A DNA stretch of 64,000 nucleotides from Luteolibacter sp. SL250 (GTDB lineage Bacteria > Verrucomicrobiota > Verrucomicrobiia > Verrucomicrobiales > Akkermansiaceae), in contig NZ_CP113054.1 in the NCBI RefSeq assembly GCF_026625605.1, forward strand, positions 124,001 through 188,000. The letters are read 5' to 3'. Shown here in pieces: positions 9,112 to 16,496 of this stretch. Made by a program: the position numbers and the translations under genes. Within the stretch, counting starts at the first letter, position 1; the number at the start of each line of letters is the position of its first letter. The notes under the pieces are model-generated. The model did not search any database, was not told the origin of the DNA, and was given only the letters and a program-made list of their open reading frames with translations.

Positions 9112-9480
9112 GTGCGCACGTTCCTGACATGGTTCCTGGTCATCGGCTTCATTGCCGGTCTGGGGACGCGTGTGTTCGCCTCCCACGGTGAGGAGCCGGT
9201 GTGCCAGCATGAGCACCACCAATGCGGCAGCCATGACGATGGCCACGGCCATCACCACCACCATGGTCCCGCCGACCACGGCCACAAGCACGATGACACG
9301 TGCCCGCCGGACCACCACCACCACTGCGGCACCTGCCTGCACCATCTCCCGCTCGGTCTCGACCAGGATGTTTTCCACCGCCTCACGGTTCCGGAATTTT
9401 CCCGGAGCGTGATCCGGCATGAGAGCGAACGGCCGCCGGACGGCCCGTTCCAGTCGCTGGACAAGCCACCGTTGATCTGA
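9112..9480 (+). CDS. Histidine-rich exported protein of the metal-efflux operon
   Basis: 122 aa with a GTG start. A hydrophobic N-terminal segment (FLTWFLVIGFIAGLGTRVFA) acts as signal peptide or anchor. The rest holds 22 histidines and 5 cysteines, with clusters such as DDGHGHHHHHGPADHGHKH and CPPDHHHHCGTC, so it should bind Zn, Ni, Co or Cu in the periplasm. It lies 129 bases before the TolC-like gene and probably begins the czc-like operon. Proteins like this are often found next to CzcCBA systems. It has no recognisable domain apart from the His clusters. Confidence 0.75.
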   Translation: MRTFLTWFLVIGFIAGLGTRVFASHGEEPVCQHEHHQCGSHDDGHGHHHHHGPADHGHKHDDTCPPDHHHHCGTCLHHLPLGLDQDVFHRLTVPEFSRSVIRHESERPPDGPFQSLDKPPLI

Positions 9481-9609
9481 CGATCCCTCCCGGGAGCGGC
9501 GTGCCCATTCCGCACGCCCCGCTCCCCTCCATGGCCCGGCCCATTTCCGCCGGATGCCCCCGCAGGAACCACCGTGTTCCCGCCTGCCCAACCGTCAGAC
9601 AACACCCCT

Positions 9610-10836
9610 ATGTTTTCCCATTTCACCGCGCTGTGCGCGGCCTCACTCCTCATGGTCCCGGCGCTCCATGCCGCGCCGGCCGTCGTCGTCACTCCGGACA
9701 CCATCCCGAAACGGATCCGTGCCCAGAACCCGGACCTGGCCGCGGCGCGGCTGCGCATCGCGGAAGCGGTCGGCCGGATGAAGCAGGCCGGACGGCTGGA
9801 CAACCCACAGCTCGAAACGTCCCTCCAGCACAGCCGCGACTTCCGCGAGGGCGGCATCGAGATCGGCATCTCGCAGAGGTTTCCCGTCACCGACCGGCTG
9901 CGCCGCGAGAAAGGCATCTCCGTCACCGAGCTGAAAGCCGCGGAGCTGGAAGTCCGCCAGGTGGAGCAGAAGCTGGTTTCCGATGCGAACCGCGCGCTGA
10001 TCGAGGTGCTGGCCATCCGCTTGCGGAAAGACCTGCTCAACCGGCAGTCCGGCCTGACGAAGGAGCTGGCGGAAAGCATCCGCGCCGCCGCGGAGAAGGG
10101 CGAAGGTTCCCTGCTCGACGCCGGACAGGCGCGGGTGGAGGCGATGCAGGCGGACACGGAGGCGAGGCAGCTCGACGCGAAGGAGGCGTCCGCGCTGGCG
10201 GAGCTGAAGCCGCTGCTGGGCATCCGCCAGGATGAGGGGCTGGTCGTTTCCGGCACGCTGGCGTCCCCCGCCCTGCCGGGCACCGGTGCGGACCCGTCCC
10301 GCCGTGCCGACTTCCAGCTTTCCAAGGTGGAGGCGGACATCGCGGAACAGTCCATCGGCCTGGAGAAGGCGAAGCGGCGCGAGGACTTCGAGGGCGGCGC
10401 GTTTTTCTCCGCCGAACGGACGGAGGATGCCCCGGAGGGCTATGAGAACGAAGCCGTCGTCGGCCTGCGGCTGAAGATCCCGCTGCCGTTCTGGAACAAG
10501 AACGAAGGCAACATCGAGGCGGCGGAGGCCACCCACCGGCGGAAGCAACTGGAGACGCGCGCGCTGGCGGAAACCATCCGCCATGAGGCGGGCGGCGCAC
10601 GCTCCGAAATGGCGGAGTGGGCGAAGCTGATCCGCGAGATCGACAGCCAGCTCCTGCCACTGGCGACCAAGCAGGCCACGGACACGGAGGCGGCATGGCG
10701 CAACGGCCAGGCCGACTTCCAGACCGTCCTCAAGTCCCGCGCACAGCGCCTCCAGCTCGAGTCCACCCGGCTCGACGCGCTGCGTGATTTCCACCTCGCC
10801 CGCGCCCGCCACCAGGCCGCGCTGGGCAACTTCTGA
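9610..10836 (+). CDS. TolC-family outer membrane efflux protein (CzcC-like)
   Basis: 408 aa from MFSHFTALCAASLLMVPALHA, a signal peptide; an upstream ATG at 9574 would add 12 residues without sense. The sequence is a repeat of long coiled-coil helices and strands as in outer membrane factors: NPDLAAARLRIAEAVGRMKQAGRLDNPQ and LEVRQVEQKLVSDANRA in the first half, AAEKGEGSLLDAGQARVEAMQA, then GLRLKIPLPFWNKNEGNIEAAEA and SRAQRLQLESTRLDAL in the second. PLPFWNKNEG is typical of the CzcC branch. It would form the outer membrane channel of the RND pump encoded by the next two genes. Its start is 15 bases before none of them; the adaptor gene follows after 14 bases. Confidence 0.9.
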   Translation: MFSHFTALCAASLLMVPALHAAPAVVVTPDTIPKRIRAQNPDLAAARLRIAEAVGRMKQAGRLDNPQLETSLQHSRDFREGGIEIGISQRFPVTDRLRREKGISVTELKAAELEVRQVEQKLVSDANRALIEVLAIRLRKDLLNRQSGLTKELAESIRAAAEKGEGSLLDAGQARVEAMQADTEARQLDAKEASALAELKPLLGIRQDEGLVVSGTLASPALPGTGADPSRRADFQLSKVEADIAEQSIGLEKAKRREDFEGGAFFSAERTEDAPEGYENEAVVGLRLKIPLPFWNKNEGNIEAAEATHRRKQLETRALAETIRHEAGGARSEMAEWAKLIREIDSQLLPLATKQATDTEAAWRNGQADFQTVLKSRAQRLQLESTRLDALRDFHLARARHQAALGNF

Positions 10837-10850
10837 ACCACCCCATTTCC

Positions 10851-11987
10851 ATGAATTTCAAATCACTCACGCTGGCCACCGCCAGCATCCTCTCCCTCCT
10901 CACCTCCGTCCACGCCGCGGAGAAACCCGTCCTGCTCGATGAGACGGGCGTGCAGTCTCTCGGCATCGAAACCGTCGAAGCGTCCGAATCCGTCTTTGAG
11001 GAAACCACCTTCGCGCTCGGTCGGATCGAGGAGATCCCGGAAAAGCATGCCGTCCTCAGCAGCCGCATCCCCGGCCGCGTGGTGGGCCTGGAAGCCCGCG
11101 AGGGCGACATGGTGACCGCAGGCCAGAACATCGCCCGGGTGGAGAGCCGCCAGCCCGGCGACCCGCCGCCGACCATCGAGCTGAAGGCCCCCATCTCCGG
11201 ACTGGTGGTGGAGTCCCATGTGCGCCTGGGAGAGCCGGTGGAGCCGGAAAAGGAGCTGCTCGACATCTCCGACCTGACGGACGTCCACGCCATCGCCCGC
11301 GTGCCGGAGCACCAGACGTCGAAGCTGCCGCCCGGCACCACCGCCATCATCCGCATCTCCGCGCTGGGCGACCAGCCGCTGGAAGGGAAGCTCATCCGCT
11401 TCGGCACGACCGCCGACCGCGAGCGCGCGACCATCGACGCGATCTTCCTGGTGAAGAACCCGGACAACCGCCTGCGCCCCGGCATGCGCGCCGAGTTCGA
11501 GATCATCACCGCACGCCATGAAAACGTGCTGACCATCCCGAAGGAAGCCGTGCAGGGCGACCCGTCGAACCGCCATGTGTTCCTGAAGGACTTCAACATC
11601 CCGAACGCCTTCGTCCGCTCCGCGGTGAGGACGGGGCGTACGAACGGCACGCAGGTGGAGATCCTTTCCGGGGTGTTCCCCGGGGACCTCGTCGTCACGC
11701 GCGGGTCGTATGCGCTGGGCTTCGTGGGCAGTGGTTCCGGTGTCTCGCTGAAGGAGGCGCTGGATGCCGCCCACGGCCACGAGCACAACGAGGACGGATC
11801 CGAGATGACCGCGGAGCAGAAGGCCGCGAACGAAAAGGGCGGGGCCGCCGCAGGCCACGGCCATGACCACGACCATGAGGCCAGCCCGCTGCGCGAGCGT
11901 ATCTTCATGGGCACCACCGCGGTGCTCGCGCTGGCGCTCGTCGCCGTCCTTTTCATCCGCCGCGGAAACCCATCACCGGAAGCCTGA
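10851..11987 (+). CDS. RND periplasmic adaptor (membrane fusion protein, CzcB-like) with His-rich tail and C-terminal membrane helix
   Basis: 378 aa. Signal peptide to about residue 22. The hairpin/lipoyl/beta-barrel core is visible: SRIPGRVVGLEAREGDMVTAGQ, APISGLVVESHVRLGEPV, HAIARVPEHQTSKLPPG, DNRLRPGMRAEFEI, TIPKEAVQ. Unusually, the C-terminus continues into HGHEHNEDGSE and HGHDHDHEASPL and then a hydrophobic helix (GTTAVLALALVAVLFIRR), so the protein is probably anchored at both ends or carries a metal-sensing tail facing the periplasm. It links the CzcA-like pump to the TolC-like channel. The next gene starts 3 bases after its stop. Confidence 0.88.
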   Translation: MNFKSLTLATASILSLLTSVHAAEKPVLLDETGVQSLGIETVEASESVFEETTFALGRIEEIPEKHAVLSSRIPGRVVGLEAREGDMVTAGQNIARVESRQPGDPPPTIELKAPISGLVVESHVRLGEPVEPEKELLDISDLTDVHAIARVPEHQTSKLPPGTTAIIRISALGDQPLEGKLIRFGTTADRERATIDAIFLVKNPDNRLRPGMRAEFEIITARHENVLTIPKEAVQGDPSNRHVFLKDFNIPNAFVRSAVRTGRTNGTQVEILSGVFPGDLVVTRGSYALGFVGSGSGVSLKEALDAAHGHEHNEDGSEMTAEQKAANEKGGAAAGHGHDHDHEASPLRERIFMGTTAVLALALVAVLFIRRGNPSPEA

Positions 11988-11990
11988 ACC

Positions 11991-14900
11991 ATGCTCGAAA
12001 AACTGATCCGTTTTTCCCTGCGGCACCGCGCGGTCATCATCGGCCTGTGCATCCTCGTGCTGGTCATGGGATACCGCTCGTCCACGAAGCTGCCGCTGGA
12101 AGTGCTGCCGGACCTGACCAAGCCCACGGTTACCATCCTGATCGAGGCTCCCGGACTGGCACCGGAGGAAGTCGAGGCGCTGGTCACCCAGCCCATCGAA
12201 AGCTCCCTCACCGGCATCGCCGGGCTGAACCGGCTGCGCTCACAATCGGACATCGCCTTGTCACTCGTCTTCGCCGAGTTCGACTGGGGGACTGACATCT
12301 ACCAGGCGCGCCAGTTCGTCCAGGAAAGGCTGCAGTCCGTCCGTGAGACGCTGCCGGAAGGAACCGAGCCGTATTTGACACCGGTCGCGTCGCTGATGGG
12401 AGAGATCCTGCTCGTCGGCATCCGCAGCACGGATGGCCAGGTGGAGCCAATGGAGGTCCGATCCATCGCCGACTGGACGGTGCGGCGGAGGATCCAGTCC
12501 ATCCCCGGTATCGCCGAGGTGCTCAACATGGGCGGCGGCGTGAAGCAGGCGCAGATCCAGCCGGACCTGTGGAAGATGCAGGCGTATGGCGTGACGCTGG
12601 ACGAACTGCGGGACGCGGCGAAGAAGGCCGCCACCACCACCACCGGCGGGTTCCTGAGTTCCTTCTCCCAGGAAATCATGGTTCGCAATCTGGCCATGAC
12701 GACGGAACTGGCTGACATCGCGAAGACGCCCGTGAAGACGGTGAAGGATCAGCCGATCAGCATCGGTGACGTCGCCACCGTCGCCTGGGACACGGAGCCG
12801 ATGCGTGGCAACGCCCACGTCAACGGCGACCCCGGCGTCATCATGAGCGTCACGAAGGCACCCGGCTTCGACACACTGAAGCTCACCGGCCAGATCGAGA
12901 CCGCCATCGCGGAAGTCCAGAAGACGCTCCCCCCGGGCGTGGAGGCCACCGTGCTTTTCCGCCAGGGCGACTTCATCGACCGCGCGATGGACAACCTGGT
13001 GAAGGCCTTCGGAGAGGCGGTGATCATGGTCATCATCATCCTGTTCCTGTTCCTGCTGAACTTCCGCACCACCTTCATCACCCTGATGGCGATGCCGCTG
13101 AGCTTCGCCGTCACCCTGATCACCTTCCAACTGATGGGCCTCAGCATGAACAGCATGACGCTGGGCGGACTGGCGGTCGCCATCGGCATGGTTGTGGACG
13201 ACGCCATCGTGGACGTGGAGAACGTGTTCCGGCGGCTGAAGGAAAACGCGGTGCTGGCCGACCCGCTGCCGAAGATCGACGTGATCGCCGCCGCTTCCGG
13301 CGAGGTGCGGAACTCCATCTTCTACGCGACCGTCCTCATCATCCTGGTGTTCGTGCCGCTGCTCGGCCTGAGCGGGGTGGAGGGCCGCCTGTTCGGCCCC
13401 ATCGCCATCGCGACCATCATCAGCATGATCGCGTCGTTCATCGTTTCGCTGACGTCCATCCCGGTGCTGTGCTCGTTCCTGCTCGGCTGGCGGAAGCGCA
13501 AGCCGGGTGACGAGGCGAAGGCGAAGCACCACGACGGCCCGGTCACCCGCGGCATGAAATGGCTGGTGAAGCACACGCTGCTGAAGGTGAGCCTGGACCG
13601 GCCGGTGCTGGTGCTGATCCCGGTGGTCATCCTGCTGGGGCTTTCCCTCACGCTCTACCCGAAGATGGGCAAGGACTTCCTCCCCGCCTTCAACGAGGAA
13701 ACCGTCATCGTCACCACCGGCGCTGCTCCTGGCACCTCGCTGATGGAGATGGAACGGCTGGCCGCCTCCATCGAGAAACAGCTCCGCACGGTGCCGGAGA
13801 TCAACCACATCGGCCGCCGGATCGGCCGCGCGGAACGCAGCGACCACGTGGTGCCCATCTCCAACGCGGAGTTCGACGTGGACTTCAAGACCGGCGTGTC
13901 CGAGCGCTCGCGGGAGGAGATCCTGGAGGACATCCGCCAGAAGGTGCGGCAGGTGCCCGGCTCCTTCAGCGTGCTTTCCGGCCCGCTGTCCCACCGCATC
14001 AGCCACCTGCTCAGCGGCGTGACCGCACCCATCGCGATCAAAGTCTTCGGCCCCGACTTCGAGACGAACCAGAACGTCGGCGAGCAGATCCAGAAGATCG
14101 CCAAGACCATCCCCGGACTGGAGGACGCGAAGCTGGACCAGCAGGCGCCCATCCCGCAGCTCCGGATCGAGGTGAACCGGGAGCGCGCGCTGGCCTACGG
14201 CGTCACCCCCGGCGAGCTGAACGAGACGCTTTCCACCCTGATGGGCGGGGAGGCGGTGGCCCAGCTCCGCGACGGGCCGCGCATCATCGACCTGGCGATC
14301 CGCCTGCCGGAGGAGTGGCGGGAGCATCCGGAGCGCATCCGCGAGCTGCCCATCGACACGCAGGGCGAAAAGTCGATCCCGCTGCGGCTGGTGGCGGAGA
14401 TCCGCGAGGCGAAGGGACCGTCGTCCGTCTTCCGCGAGAACACGCAGCGCCGCTACGTGGTCTCCATCAAGCCGACGCGTCCGGACGCGGGCGAGCTGGT
14501 GCGGCAGCTCCAGGAAAAGGTCACCGCACAGGTGAAACTGCCGACGGGCACGTTCATCAGCTACGAAGGCGACTTCCAGGCGCAGAAGGCGGCTACCACG
14601 CGGATAGCGCTGCTGTTCGCCGGGGTCCTCGGCGTCATCATCATCCTGCTGTTCTCCTACTTCCGCAGCCTCGCGCTGGCGTTGCAGGTGATGGTGAATC
14701 TGCCGCTGGCGCTGATGGGCAGCCTGGCGCTGACGTGGCTGCTGGTCGGCAACATCAGCATCGCCACGCTGGTCGGCTTCATCGCCGTATGCGGGATCGC
14801 CGCGCGGAACGGCATCATGATGATCTCCCACTACCTGCACCTGATGACGCATGAGGGGGAAACCTTCAGCCGCGCCATGATCGAGCGCGGGACGCTGGAG

Positions 14901-15167
14901 CGGCTGGTGCCGGTAACGATGACCGCGCTCGCCGCCGGCATCGCGCTGATCCCGCTGGTGATGGCCGCCGGGGAGCCGGGCAAGGAGATCCTGCACCCCG
15001 TCGCCGTCTGCATCGTCGGCGGCCTGGTGTCCTCCACCTTGCTCGACTTCGCCGTCACGCCCGCCCTCTTCCGCCTGCTGGGCCGGAAGGCATCCCAGGC
15101 CGCCGTCGCGGCGCACGCTTCACCGAATCCAACACCAACCATCAACCCACAACCAACCATCGCATGA
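11991..15167 (+). CDS. RND efflux pump inner-membrane permease (CzcA/HME-like)
   Basis: 1058 aa, normal RND length. The N-terminus LEKLIRFSLRHRAVIIGLCIL gives the first membrane helix; the porter domain has EEVEALVTQPIESSLTGI and the HME-like FAEFDWGTDIYQARQFVQER. The proton-relay helix is read as MVVDDAIVDVEN at residues 400-411 (Asp403, Asp404, Asp408, Glu410). A second half repeats the plan (FAGVLGVIIILLFSYFRSLA, GIAARNGIMMISH). The setting with two His-rich proteins and a CsoR-type regulator points to divalent or monovalent metal export rather than drugs. It overlaps the next gene by 4 bases (ATGA). Confidence 0.92.
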   Translation: MLEKLIRFSLRHRAVIIGLCILVLVMGYRSSTKLPLEVLPDLTKPTVTILIEAPGLAPEEVEALVTQPIESSLTGIAGLNRLRSQSDIALSLVFAEFDWGTDIYQARQFVQERLQSVRETLPEGTEPYLTPVASLMGEILLVGIRSTDGQVEPMEVRSIADWTVRRRIQSIPGIAEVLNMGGGVKQAQIQPDLWKMQAYGVTLDELRDAAKKAATTTTGGFLSSFSQEIMVRNLAMTTELADIAKTPVKTVKDQPISIGDVATVAWDTEPMRGNAHVNGDPGVIMSVTKAPGFDTLKLTGQIETAIAEVQKTLPPGVEATVLFRQGDFIDRAMDNLVKAFGEAVIMVIIILFLFLLNFRTTFITLMAMPLSFAVTLITFQLMGLSMNSMTLGGLAVAIGMVVDDAIVDVENVFRRLKENAVLADPLPKIDVIAAASGEVRNSIFYATVLIILVFVPLLGLSGVEGRLFGPIAIATIISMIASFIVSLTSIPVLCSFLLGWRKRKPGDEAKAKHHDGPVTRGMKWLVKHTLLKVSLDRPVLVLIPVVILLGLSLTLYPKMGKDFLPAFNEETVIVTTGAAPGTSLMEMERLAASIEKQLRTVPEINHIGRRIGRAERSDHVVPISNAEFDVDFKTGVSERSREEILEDIRQKVRQVPGSFSVLSGPLSHRISHLLSGVTAPIAIKVFGPDFETNQNVGEQIQKIAKTIPGLEDAKLDQQAPIPQLRIEVNRERALAYGVTPGELNETLSTLMGGEAVAQLRDGPRIIDLAIRLPEEWREHPERIRELPIDTQGEKSIPLRLVAEIREAKGPSSVFRENTQRRYVVSIKPTRPDAGELVRQLQEKVTAQVKLPTGTFISYEGDFQAQKAATTRIALLFAGVLGVIIILLFSYFRSLALALQVMVNLPLALMGSLALTWLLVGNISIATLVGFIAVCGIAARNGIMMISHYLHLMTHEGETFSRAMIERGTLERLVPVTMTALAAGIALIPLVMAAGEPGKEILHPVAVCIVGGLVSSTLLDFAVTPALFRLLGRKASQAAVAAHASPNPTPTINPQPTIA

Positions 15168-15616
15168 AAACCAACATCATCACCGCCTTCATCGCCCTCA
15201 CCGCCCTGGCCGCCGTCCCCCACGTGACCGCCGCCGAAAAGGAACACAAGCACGACCACGCCGACCATGACGGCGATGTTGACAAGAACAAGAAAGGCCC
15301 GAACGGCGGCATCCTCATCCACTCCGTGGAGCCGCACGCGGAGCTGGTCATCACCAAGGACCGCAAGGCGAAGATCGTCTTCGTCGATGACGACAACAAG
15401 GTCGTCGCCCCGGACAAGCAGGTCGTCACCGCCACCGGCGGCGACCGCGCGAACCCCACGCGCCTGACCTTTGCCAAAGGCGAGGGTGACAACGCGAACG
15501 CCCTCATCTCCGACAAGGAAATCCCGGCGGGCGACCACGTGGACATCGTCCTGCAGATCAAGGTTGCGCCGGATGCGAAGACCGTGACGGAACGCCTGAC
15601 GCTGCATCTGCATTGA
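15164..15616 (+). CDS. Small exported His/Asp-rich protein of the metal-efflux operon
   Basis: 150 aa, overlapping the czcA-like stop by ATGA, so translationally coupled. Signal peptide MKTNIITAFIALTALAAVPH then a metal-binding-looking region EKEHKHDHADHDGDVDKNKKG. The body GPNGGILIHSVEPHAELVIT, KIVFVDDDNKVV and PAGDHVDIVLQIKV is a beta domain seen beside CzcCBA operons in this phylum, as far as I recall. A periplasmic metal chaperone is a guess. Ends TLHLH. Confidence 0.75.
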   Translation: MKTNIITAFIALTALAAVPHVTAAEKEHKHDHADHDGDVDKNKKGPNGGILIHSVEPHAELVITKDRKAKIVFVDDDNKVVAPDKQVVTATGGDRANPTRLTFAKGEGDNANALISDKEIPAGDHVDIVLQIKVAPDAKTVTERLTLHLH

Positions 15617-15651
15617 GCGGGGAATGGAAAGTGGCTGGGGCACTCCATCCG

Positions 15652-15840
15652 CGCGGCAGCGTCATGGAGTGCGGCAGTCTTCTGCCGCCATCAGTCGCAG
15701 TCATGACCCTCTCCCAAGTAAAGATGCCATCCGCAAGTCGCGACGTGGTGATTTCCACCACATCGTCCGGCGGGTGCCATCCGCCCCCAAAGCGGCGGAG
15801 GGCCGCCGCACTCCATAAGCTGGCGCAATGTGCGGGCACC
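15652..15840. repeat. Interspersed inverted-repeat element, family 1, copy B
   Basis: 189 bases. Left end CGGCAGCGTCATGGAGTGCGGC with a CAGTCTTCTG hairpin; right end GGGCCGCCGCACTCCATAAG and CTGGCGCAATG. It is collinear with copy D (36138-36326) and the reverse of copy A (7341-7526). No coding potential. It lies 35 bases after the stop of the His/Asp-rich gene, so it is probably transcribed with the efflux operon. Confidence 0.85.
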
Positions 15841-15870
15841 CCCACCACGCGGGAGGAAGCCTCCCCCACA

Positions 15871-15907
15871 CAAAAAGGCCTGAAGCGGATCCCGCCACTT
15901 CAGGCCT
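15871..15907 (-). terminator. Intrinsic terminator, minus strand
   Basis: A perfect 10-base stem, AGGCCTGAAG (15876-15885) with CTTCAGGCCT (15898-15907), has a 12-base loop. On the minus strand it is followed by TTTTTG. On the plus strand there is no T run, so it would be a weak terminator at best for the efflux operon. Confidence 0.65.
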
Positions 15908-15990
15908 GGTTTGAATCACAGGCGCAACCCATAGCACCAGTGAGTATATGTTGCGGGGAGCCTGCGACAGCCGCCCCGCGTGATTCAGAT
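15871..15990 (-). ncRNA. Possible structured small RNA with its own terminator
   Basis: Read on the minus strand, an 8-base closing stem (TGAATCAC at 15987-15980 with GTGATTCA at 15919-15912) encloses two hairpins: GCGGGG...CCCCGC (15979-15953) and GGTGC...GCGCC (15938-15921). A terminator hairpin with a T run follows. In the second hairpin the third pair is a G-U wobble on the minus strand but a C-A mismatch on the plus strand, which favours minus-strand transcription. There is no reading frame and no match to an RNA family I can name. No obvious promoter was seen upstream. Confidence 0.35.
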
Positions 15991-16076
15991 CATTCCACAA
16001 TCCGGCGGATGCCGCTAACGGCGGGTTGTCCGCTTTGGATGGTGGATTGCGGGATGGATGCCGTCGCGTGGCGATT

Positions 16077-16147
16077 GGAGCGCGGACTTCAGTCCGCCCC
16101 GGAGAATCCAGTCTTTGCGAAGCCAAGCGGACTGAAGTCCGCGCTCC
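16077..16147. repeat. Inverted REP pair (GCGGACT subtype)
   Basis: Cores GCGGACTTCAGTCCGC at 16082-16097 and GCGGACTGAAGTCCGC at 16127-16142, each bounded on the outside by GGAGC/GCTCC. The 29-base spacer CCCGGAGAATCCAGTCTTTG... resembles that of other pairs. It sits directly upstream of the CsoR-type operator. Confidence 0.85.
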
Positions 16148-16175
16148 ATTCAAAAATCCCATTTGCATTTCTACC

Positions 16176-16194
16176 TATACCCCCTATGGGTATA
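16176..16194. promoter_or_regulatory. CsoR/CstR-type operator
   Basis: TATACCCCCTATGGGTATA is a dyad with 7-base arms (TATACCC/GGGTATA) around CCTAT. G/C tracts flanked by TA-rich ends are the usual operator pattern of the CsoR/RcnR/CstR family. It ends three bases before the regulator start codon, so the regulator probably represses itself and the permease gene that follows. TATAAT at 16191-16196 overlaps the right arm; being so close to the ATG, it may not be the true -10. Confidence 0.75.
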
Positions 16195-16197
16195 ATC

Positions 16198-16473
16198 ATG
16201 CACCGCAACTGTTCCGACAAGGCACCGCTGCTGGCCCGTGTGAAGAAGATCGCCGGGCAGACGCAGGGCATCGCCCGCATGATCGAGGAAGACCGGGACT
16301 GCCCGGAGATCCTGCACACCATCACGGCGGTCCACTCCGCGCTGCGCGCCCTGGAGGCGAAGCTGCTGGAGGACCACGTCCGCCACTGCGTGACGGATGC
16401 CGCCACGGACCCCCGCCAGCTTGAGACCCGGCTGGAGGAGATCGTCACGCTCTACAAGCGCCGCCTTTCCTGA
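16198..16473 (+). CDS. Metal-sensing transcriptional repressor, CsoR/RcnR family
   Basis: 91 aa, all-helical. The expected ligand set of a copper-type CsoR is present: Cys35 (RDCPEIL), His60 and Cys64 (EDHVRHC), aligning with Cys36/His61/Cys65 of mycobacterial CsoR. His2 and Cys5 at the N-terminus could add a ligand as in RcnR-like members. LLARVKKIAGQTQGIARMIEE is the conserved DNA-binding first helix. An operator dyad lies just upstream. An alternative start at 16186 would add MGII. It most likely senses Cu(I), but persulfide sensing (CstR-like) cannot be excluded. The permease gene follows after 23 bases. Confidence 0.88.
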   Translation: MHRNCSDKAPLLARVKKIAGQTQGIARMIEEDRDCPEILHTITAVHSALRALEAKLLEDHVRHCVTDAATDPRQLETRLEEIVTLYKRRLS

Positions 16474-16496
16474 ATCCCCTTCCATTTTCCGAAACC

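Noticed and set aside
12261-15116. Long open frame (951 codons) antisense to the CzcA-like gene
   Set aside because: GC-rich codons make stop-free antisense frames common; the translation is Arg/His/Asp-rich without domains, and the sense frame is a clear RND pump.
15841-15990. tRNA or 6S RNA at the structured region
   Set aside because: No anticodon/T-loop signatures for a tRNA; too short and without the long central bubble for 6S RNA.
16191-16196. TATAAT as -10 of the csoR-type gene
   Set aside because: It lies two bases before the ATG, so transcription would start inside the gene; kept only as part of the operator note.
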